In this document: piece after piece, positions 58,065-64,000 of the stretch
How positions within the stretch are numbered: position 1 is the stretch's first letter
How the letters are laid out: each line of letters starts with the position of its first letter
Origin: Trichobilharzia regenti
Lineage: Eukaryota; Platyhelminthes; Trematoda; Strigeidida; Schistosomatidae
Length of the DNA: 64,000 bases
NCBI GenBank assembly: GCA_944472135.2
Contig: CALYDD020000292.1
Coordinates: forward strand, 83,604 to 147,603
Direction of reading: 5' to 3'
Translations under genes and position numbers: made by a program
The notes under the pieces: model-generated
What the model was told of the DNA's origin: nothing
The model's input: the letters and a program-made list of their open reading frames with translations, nothing else
The model's database searches: none

Positions 58065-58262
58065 AGAGGTGGCTCTCGTGGCCTCAATGGTCTAGTGAAT
58101 AATGCTTTAGCGTTTGAAACTATGGGCACTGCTTTCGAGCCTAGGTGAGAACATCATCACTCACTGAGAAATGCAGGTACATCCAGATGACGAGTCCCAA
58201 CTAGGACGAAATGCGCGTCCTGACTGGATTCCACTGCTAGTCACCATCCACCAATTAAATAA
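58065..58262 (+). repeat. Family-4 (Sm-alpha-like) retroposon
   Basis: Full-length copy. Ribozyme region 58181-58227: stem II GTCC/GGAC and GAAATGCGCGTCC are intact; C3 is A at 58187 and a CTGA duplication lies after the cleavage site. Confidence 0.8.
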
Positions 58263-58340
58263 GAGAATTGAGCCTGATTGCATTTAGAGACTTCGGCATT
58301 ACCATGTTGTGAGAATGGAGTTTCTTCGATTCATAGTAGA

Positions 58341-58405
58341 CATGCTGAAAATTCCATACTTGTACCAAAAATACAGTGTGGAATCAAACTGTGATCAAAA
58401 AAAAG
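58341..58405 (+). repeat. SINE family 1 tail only
   Basis: Only the 3' part (catgctgaaaattccatact ... caaactgtgatc, poly-A) is present, as expected of 5'-truncated retroposition. Confidence 0.72.
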
Positions 58406-58689
58406 ATTAAATTGTCCTTCTAGCTGAAGACACTGACAAAATTCAGAGATCTCTGAACACACCTTGAATATAAATGTTAGTAAATTTGGCACGAGGTTCA
58501 ACCCTGCAAAATAGAAGATGACACTGCAGGACTGGTTCACACTGATTCCTACTATGAAGACAGAAAAGCGGGATGGTTAAGTGTGTTGACCATTTCACTT
58601 ATTTCAGAAATTTCATCAGCCCTAATGAACTGATTACCAATGAATTCTCATCACAGACACAAAGTTGAATAACTGCTGAAGTGTCCTAG

Positions 58690-58765
58690 ACTTAAGACGA
58701 AACACATTACTACTTGTTTTTCAGTGGTTCTCCAACTGGTGTTAGTCAGTAGTCTAACTTGAGAA
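58690..58765 (+). repeat. Family-3 retroposon, ribozyme and tail part
   Basis: CTGAAGT, a shifted stem II and cgaaac are followed by the tail (tcagtggttctccaactggt). It ends about 40 bp from the exon B donor. Confidence 0.55.
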
Positions 58766-58803
58766 TAAAAAAAAATCAAGTCTTCTTTTGCTTTCTAACT
58801 CAC

Positions 58804-58980
58804 TTGTTTTAATTCAATTTCACGAGTAATCAACTCTGATTGAGCTCGACTTAGTCGATCCAAAGTACCAGTAGCTTCACGTTGTGTTGAAAGATAACGT
58901 TGTTCCAGTGTTGCAATACGCGCTTCTTGATCTTCACGTTGAGCTTCTAACTCTCTTAGTTCTCTTTGTAAACGAGAAAT
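58804..58980 (-). CDS. PPFIA: Liprin-alpha exon B (coiled coil)
   Basis: A 177-bp exon of exactly 59 codons in phase 0 at both ends. The acceptor is tttcctag just above 58980 and the donor is gtgagt just below 58804. The peptide begins ISRLQRELRELEAQRED and contains RIATLEQRYLSTQREATG, which matches the vertebrate block RITTLEKRYLSAQREST almost residue for residue. The whole exon is heptad-like, with regular Leu and Ile spacing and high Glu, Arg and Gln, as expected for the parallel coiled coil of liprin-alpha. Compared with the vertebrate protein there seem to be about 14 extra residues, two heptads, before this block. It lies 3.9 kb downstream of exon A and 10.4 kb upstream of exon C. Confidence 0.95.
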
Positions 58981-59099
58981 CTAGGAAAGAGAAATATATC
59001 AAATAATTTAAATACACAAGTGAAAATAAAATAATACATGCTACAGTTATTGTAAGTGAATGAAGTTCGTTTGATGGAGTCAGCGTACATTTTAGTTTT

Positions 59100-59385
59100 A
59101 AACTAACATCAATAAGCACCTGAAAACTGTTTCATCAAAGTTTGGAACTCGTCAACAGTTCACTCCCCCTGTTATATCATCAACTGACAGAGGCAGTAAT
59201 TCACGGATCACTGGATCTTAACCTACACAGGTTGAATGATCAACCAACTCGAATCGTTCACGAATCTAATCCCAAGGTGTTCAGTAGGTAATTCTGGCGA
59301 GTTTCAAACTAGGACAAAATAACTTTCCAAGTCTCTTTAGTTTTTACTGATACGCTAAATGATATCGGCTCATGGTGAAATTTCC
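59100..59385. repeat. Family-3 inverted pair, decayed
   Basis: A minus copy (59100-59225) and a plus copy (59255-59385) face each other head to head; the plus copy keeps gtttcaaactaggacaaaat. The right end runs into the Penelope-like element. Confidence 0.55.
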
Positions 59386-60120
59386 CCTGAAATTTCACAG
59401 CTTCGTTCCTATCAAGTACAAAAGAAATTTAGTGAAGACCCTCAGCCACAGAGTTAGAGCTTTATGCTCAGAAAAAGTAATTGAAGATGAATTAAGCATT
59501 TTATGTGATACTTTGATCGAAAATAGCTATCCGGAAAAATTTATCAAGAAACACATGACAAAGAAAGCGGAAAAGGACTACTCACTATCTGTAAACAAGA
59601 AGCCTATATATATACGACTGCAATTCAAGGGCGATATACCAAGTGAGACAATTAAGGGGAAATTGAGAAAATCAGTTCAAAGAACTTTTACTACTGGCGA
59701 ACTACACGTCTTATTCTCTACACGACAGATGGTGCTACCTCGACTGAAAGATGAAGTACCTAGACTACCCATTTCAAATTGTATCTACCAATTCAATTAC
59801 GGTTGTGATGGAGCGAGTTATATTGGCCGTTGCTCTAGGAAATTGATTTTTCGTCCTCGAGTAGATCTTCCACTATGGCTAAGTAAAGGTGTAGTTAAAA
59901 CCATCAGCAGTTCCATATTGGACCACCTGGTACAAACCGGCCACAAAGCCAGCCAGCGTGAATGGATCCTTCTCTATAATCGACCGGGTGTCTAATAAAT
60001 TGCCAAAATCATCGAAGCACCGCATGATCCAAACAGCAGAGACTATTGCGATTCGCCTCAAACAACCAGTGCTCTGTGTTCAAAAGAAGGAAGTCCAGCC
60101 CCTACTACTGCCCTGACCTT
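59385..60120 (+). mobile_element. Penelope-like retroelement, C-terminal part
   Basis: An open frame at 59372-59995 (207 codons) holds KYKRNLVKTLSHRVRALCSE and ENSYPEKFIKKHM, typical of the region between RT and nuclease in Penelope-like elements. It continues with a GIY-YIG-type nuclease core CIYQFNYGCDGASYIGRCSR at residues 137-156. The first dozen residues probably derive from flanking repeat DNA, so the ATG at 59372 is not the element's own start. A shift near 59995 moves the end (AIRLKQPVLCVQKKEVQPLL) into another frame, ending near 60118. RT is missing through 5' truncation. The 3' flank to about 60320 may be its terminal region. Confidence 0.8.
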
Positions 60121-60584
60121 CAGTAGAGACTATAAATTCATGAATTTGTAATATTATCTTCCCTAATTTTTCTGACATTCAGCTTATTTTATGTTGATGC
60201 TATTGAGCTGTAATCTATCAATATTATTGATTCGATGTTATTTAAACAACATTAATGTCTCTCATGACACTAATTCACTCATTCACTATAATGCATATAT
60301 ATCTGTAGAGCCTGATGATGAAGAGGTTATCGAAAAGAGTACTCTTTGTTCAGTATCCATTCTTTTGAAAACTCAAAATCTAATAATTTATAGATTAGTC
60401 GCAATGATGAAATGAAGACAGGGAAGACTCATTTGCTGGTTCGGTTATCATTACTAATTTTTTCACTGACTTTATAATGGTTGTTGATTGAAGATAAGAT
60501 GAGAACCTGAACTGCACTACGATTCGAATAAGCCGTCTCGTGATCTACCACCTGAGCACCACGACATCTATCCGCAATAACTGC

Positions 60585-60780
60585 AGTGAAATGATGGTCT
60601 AGGTGTCGTAGCTCAGCTGATTATATAGATCGTTGAGTTAGTAATCCACCAGCTGCTGGTTCGAACCCTATCGCCATGAGTCAGGCTTTCAATTCACCTT
60701 CAAAGATCGTTCACAACATCACCAATAGCAGTCTATCTATCGAAGTCTATCCCATAGAGAATAGGATAGAATATAAAACA
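60585..60780 (+). repeat. Family-6 tRNA-like repeat
   Basis: The best copy of the family: gtagctcagctgattatata, gctggttcgaaccctatcgc, ttcaattcaccttcaaagat, then agcagtctatctatcgaagt. Confidence 0.68.
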
Positions 60781-61235
60781 CTCCATGATAAGCTAGTAAT
60801 TACCAAGGCGCATTTTTCTTCTCATTGAATACTACTCACTCAAATAACTGAATTCAGTTATTCTCACTTGTAGACAACAAGAATAAAAGCCTATTATTAT
60901 TATTTCACATAATCTTTCACATATATCCATTAGAAAATCACATATCCACGGGATGACGACAACAATAATTAGCCTATCATTGTGACTAATTATCTAGAGT
61001 CAAAGAAACCTGAAAATGCAACCAGGCAACCAAGGGTAACAGATTTTGTTTTTGGCTAACATGCTATTCTATCAGCTGACTACTATAAATTGTCAGAATA
61101 AAGGAAGCTTCCTTTCACAATGGCCATTTATTATACTCGGCAACTCATTTACGTTTATTTTCATGTTTCTCAAGACAATTGCAAATGCAAGTTACACGAG
61201 TAGTTACCTATTATTAATACTACTACTACTATTAT

Positions 61236-61312
61236 TATTATTGCCTTGAATTCCGAGAGGAACATTAGGTTTCAACAGCACGTCTCCACTTAATCTTATT
61301 CTTTGCGGTCCT
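61236..61312 (-). mobile_element. RTE 3' tail fragment
   Basis: Plus-strand ttattattattgccttgaat followed by tccgagaggaacattaggtt is the inverted RTE 3' end with its ATT repeat. It lies directly before a plus-strand RTE fragment (61320), making a tail-to-body inverted junction. Confidence 0.62.
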
Positions 61313-61319
61313 CTTTAGC

Positions 61320-61935
61320 TTTATTCCAAAGCAGTACTACGGTTACAGCGTGGAATTTTCAGTATTTGGTACAGCAAAAGGAGTAAGACAAGACTGCTTA
61401 CTATCACCAACGATGTTTCTAATTGTGGTGGACTCAATTAGGGAGCAGACCGCACGGAGTGAGAAGACCAGAATACGCTGGACCGAAAAGAAGACTATAA
61501 AAGATCAGGATTTCGCGGACGATTCATGTGTAATGTAATGTCATAAGAACTCGAGGACTAACAGACGAAAACTAACAAACTGGCGGAAGAAGCAGAAAAG
61601 GTAAGATTCCAGGTGAACATAGAGAAAACAGGGGTGATGAGGATAACCAACCAACAACATCAAGCACCAACCAGTATCATCAAAAGGATAAATTTGAAAC
61701 AAGTCACTTCCTTCACTTATCTTGGCATCATCGTAGCAACGACGAGCAACATGAATGGGGGGATGTCAAGGTCACACAGGATCGGAAAGGCAAGAAAAAA
61801 CCTTCATCACTCTGAAATCAGCTCGAGAAGGCCGTTGAATGACATAATATGCCAGGTCCTCAAGTGGAACCCGAATGGGAGACGACGTGTCGAGCTTCCG
61901 AGGGTGACTTGGAGGAGATCAGAGACCATTAGTAG
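61320..61935 (+). mobile_element. RTE-clade LINE, RT active-site region
   Basis: An open stretch at 61350-61538 carries GVRQDCLLSPTMFLIVVDSI and ends with the RT catalytic box QDFADDSCVM. A second stretch at 61613-61972 carries EKTGVMRITN, VTSFTYLGIIVATTS and, after an internal deletion, LKWNPNGRRRVELPRVTWRR. These are the standard C-terminal blocks of RTE (SR2-like) reverse transcriptases. Short deletions and shifts disable it. Confidence 0.82.
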
Positions 61936-62084
61936 TTATATAGTGGAACTATTTATTGTAAAAAGAATTTAAATTTACTGGGGATAACGATAATGATGAA
62001 GTGAGGAAAGTCACATGACCAAGCACAAATACAACGAGAAATATACTTTGATTGGTCACTATCAGTGACCATTATGCTGGATGA

Positions 62085-62340
62085 TGGCTCGCCGTCATCG
62101 TGCCCTCTGAATCTTTATTATCAGATGGTCGGAAGCAATCGACAGGAAGCGTCAGTCCCAGGTTTTGTGCTTGTTGGCACTCACCAGTTTGCAAGGAGTA
62201 TCTGGAATCTTGAAGGAACTCATGTCCCCTTGAGATTCAAACCAGAACTGCAGTCACAGACATTACTATTGATAGAATTCATCCCAGACAAACACAAAGG
62301 AGTAAACACAAGACATCAGTTACTACCTAGTAACCGATGA
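62085..62340 (-). repeat. Family-5 retroposon
   Basis: The minus strand shows ctggtgagtgccaacaagca; A6 is G and the cleavage site is changed. Left arm of the pair with 62350-62540. Confidence 0.7.
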
Positions 62341-62349
62341 GAGTATCCA

Positions 62350-62540
62350 TAAAAGTCCTACAGGAGTTCAGTCGCGAGAACGAAACGCAGAACTGGATGA
62401 CCTAGGTTCAAATGACAGAAGGGAGATGAGTTCTTCCAAGACTTCAGATACGCCTTAATGACTGGTGAGTGCCAAAAGCCATGAAACTTAGGTCCAAGAC
62501 TTCCTACTGATTGCCTCCAACCATCTAACCATAGCGACAA
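62350..62540 (+). repeat. Family-5 retroposon
   Basis: It keeps gaaacttaggtccaagactt but CTGGTGA in place of CTGATGA. The B-box region is ggttcaaatgac. Confidence 0.68.
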
Positions 62541-62575
62541 AGAGCAATAATTTACAAGAGGTTGAGATTTATTTT

Positions 62576-62766
62576 ATTTTTTAAATTTTTGATTACAGAT
62601 TGATTCTACACCGTATTTTTGGTACAAGTATGGAATTTTCAGCATGGATATCGGTAGCCCGAATTTCACAGGCCGACCATAGATATCAGGTGAGCGTCGG
62701 CAGGGGATCGAACCTCTGATCATGTGCATGGTCGGCGAGAGTCCTAACCACTGTGCCACCAACTGC
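62576..62766 (-). repeat. SINE family 1
   Basis: Full-length minus-strand copy about 95 bp from the exon A donor, in the intron between exons A and B. Confidence 0.8.
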
Positions 62767-62860
62767 TCATAATTAGTTTAAGGCAGAAACACTGACAGAC
62801 TCATTGTCATTTTTGAAAATCAAAGAAAACTAAACAATATTCTTTTCAAAATGCACTCAC

Positions 62861-63180
62861 CTGATCATGAGCTCTAGATAATTCCTTTTGAAGAGTTGTA
62901 TTCGAGGCTTCTAAATCTCTCGACTTTGTTGTCACTTCAGCAAGTTTGCGTTCAGCCGCAACAGCACTGGCAGCAGCAGCTGCAGCGGCGGCGGCCACTG
63001 AAGCGACTGTCTTTGCACCAGCATTCTCTGATGGTGAACAGCTGGTTGATGAACCTTCATCTCCAGAGTCTTTTAAGTTGACTGGTGGTCCACCAGGTGG
63101 TAGTGAGGCTAGTTTACTGCCTACTTCACTATTATCACCACCTTCTTTACTACTGCTTTGTGATATGTGATTGGTGTCAG
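62861..63180 (-). CDS. PPFIA: Liprin-alpha exon A (coiled coil plus low-complexity segment)
   Basis: This is the most 5' exon in the window, 320 bp. The acceptor AG is at 63182-63181 (ccccgtag) and the donor GT at 62860-62859 (gtgagt). It enters with two bases of a split codon and leaves in phase 0, giving 106 full codons without a stop. The first half is rich in Ser, Gly and Pro (SKLASLPPGGPPVNLKDSG), followed by a run of nine alanines. The second half, ERKLAEVTTKSRDLEASNTT, reads as coiled coil and sits where vertebrate liprin-alpha has its central coiled coil before the ITTLEKRYLS block. The Ser/Gly and poly-Ala part is not in the vertebrate proteins as I know them and is probably a lineage-specific linker. 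Exact alignment here is less certain than in the later exons. Confidence 0.85.
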
Positions 63181-63182
63181 CT

Positions 63183-64000
63183 ACGGGGGGTAAAAAAAGG
63201 AGTAATACAATAACTCAAGATATGAAGTCGAAGAGAAAACGTTACTTAATTAACTTAGTGTTGACTTATGTACACTCTTATGCAATCGATTGCATAATGA
63301 CAGAATTTCATCGATTTTTCAAAATATTACATTAGAAGGAGTCGAAGATTGAAGACGAGTATAGGTTTGAAAACCGAGAGAAACAACTGCTTAATGCCTT
63401 TTTTTCCTGACAAATATTAAACCATGATATGAACTAGTTTGGAAACAATGAAGTTCTAAATACATGCAAGAGGCTATCAATCTTATAAACAGCTAACAAC
63501 TGATGTATAAGTGTGCCTGAATATAACTAAATATCGTAAAAACTTTCTCTATCAATGTGAACACATACCGCTACAGAGATTTGGACCAATTTCGCCCCAC
63601 ATGATATTCCTAGGCGACACCAATAAAACCTAAAAAAAGCTTTAGAAGACTCCTTGGTGCAAACTTTATGACTCGTTACCAGTATAAAAGGTACTATTCA
63701 ATGTGAGATTGAACCGAATGTGATCAGACTTCACAATGAGCACTTTACTGTTCTGCTACTGAGTCTGGATCCGACTGTTTATGTTTTCTCGCTGCATGAA
63801 TGATAAGAAGCTTTCAGTGAGGTCTGGTAGTCTTGAGTTTGCTCCCCGCCACCCCAATAGGGATGCAGTCGCACACCCACCGAACAGTTGGCTTTTAGAA
63901 TGAAACAGATATCCGGAGCTAATGCCGACTTGTGACACAAACTACCATGAAATCAATTAATTCCTGAAAAGTCTTCCAGTTGTACAACATTTCCTTCATC
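63183..64000. other. Intron upstream of exon A
   Basis: No further liprin exon was found here; a family-3-like trace may lie around 63740-63960. Confidence 0.4.

Larger units (their letters stand above)
633..63180 (-). other. PPFIA: Liprin-alpha gene, internal part (six exons seen)
   Basis: This gene-level entry covers the span of six minus-strand exons listed separately. Liprin-alpha is a scaffold of the presynaptic active zone and of cell-adhesion sites: an N-terminal coiled-coil half binds RIM, ELKS and itself, and three C-terminal SAM domains bind LAR-type phosphatases and liprin-beta. Family assignment rests on stretches close to vertebrate liprin-alpha, such as ELQRARQREQLNEDH, ESNERLQTHLREKMAALEEK and QLDAINKEIKMIQ, in the right order. 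Exon phases chain as 1-0, 0-0, 0-0, 0-1, 1-0, 0-0, so no coding exon needs to be missing between them. Introns are about 3.9, 10.4, 4.6, 7.8 and 34.4 kb. Start codon, N-terminus and SAM domains lie outside the window. Promoter and polyadenylation site are not present. Confidence 0.93.

Noticed and set aside
60291..60350. Possible hammerhead at ctgtagagcctgatgatgaa in the Penelope 3' flank
   Set aside because: CTGATGA is followed by no pairable stem II before cgaaaa; it does not fit the fold without forcing it.
62896..63170. Plus-strand Ala/Gln-rich frames
   Set aside because: Antisense shadows of exon A; the minus frame has the splice sites and coiled-coil pattern.

Overview
The window looks like AT-rich flatworm DNA, most likely a Schistosoma species or a close relative. 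Three things point that way: hammerhead-ribozyme motifs of the kind known from the Schistosoma Sm-alpha retroposon, Merlin DNA transposons, and CR1-, RTE- and Penelope-clade retroelements. No bacterial-style gene organisation and no complete gene is present.

One host gene can be supported. Six exons on the minus strand (62861-63180, 58804-58980, 47916-48374, 43131-43347, 35271-35344, 633-878) encode an internal part of liprin-alpha (PPFIA / SYD-2 family). All six have GT/AG borders and their phases agree throughout, so they splice into about 497 codons with no stop. They cover the coiled-coil region up to the conserved block QLDAINKEIKMIQ. The 5' exons lie to the right of the window; the C-terminal part with the SAM domains lies to the left. 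About 62.5 kb of gene span contains only about 1.5 kb of coding sequence, with one intron of about 34 kb.

The introns are packed with mobile DNA. Merlin copies lie at 41951-42889 and as a compound insertion at 48914-50379 inside an RTE element. A fairly young CR1-like LINE lies at about 55085-56868. Penelope-like fragments lie at about 4030-4760, 33545-33790, 37176-38527 and 59385-60120, with further palindromic terminal repeats. More than a dozen RTE-clade (SR2-like) fragments occur, many internally deleted. Several families of short retroposons carry tRNA-like heads.

Two patterns stand out. First, two short families share nearly the same tRNA-like head (GCGTCGGTGGCACAG) but end in different tails, one resembling the local CR1 3' end and the other the RTE 3' end. 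Second, three other families with distinct tRNA-like heads each carry a hammerhead-type core after the head. These, plus a fourth family without a seen ribozyme, occur repeatedly as head-to-head inverted pairs, which suggests that an inverted dimer may be the mobile or amplified form. Most hammerhead copies are damaged; one near 43888-43930 keeps the whole catalytic core and one near 7249-7294 differs at only one core-adjacent position.

Coordinates of exons and of the Merlin and CR1 elements are read directly from the sequence; borders of old SINE and RTE copies are approximate (about 10-30 bases).
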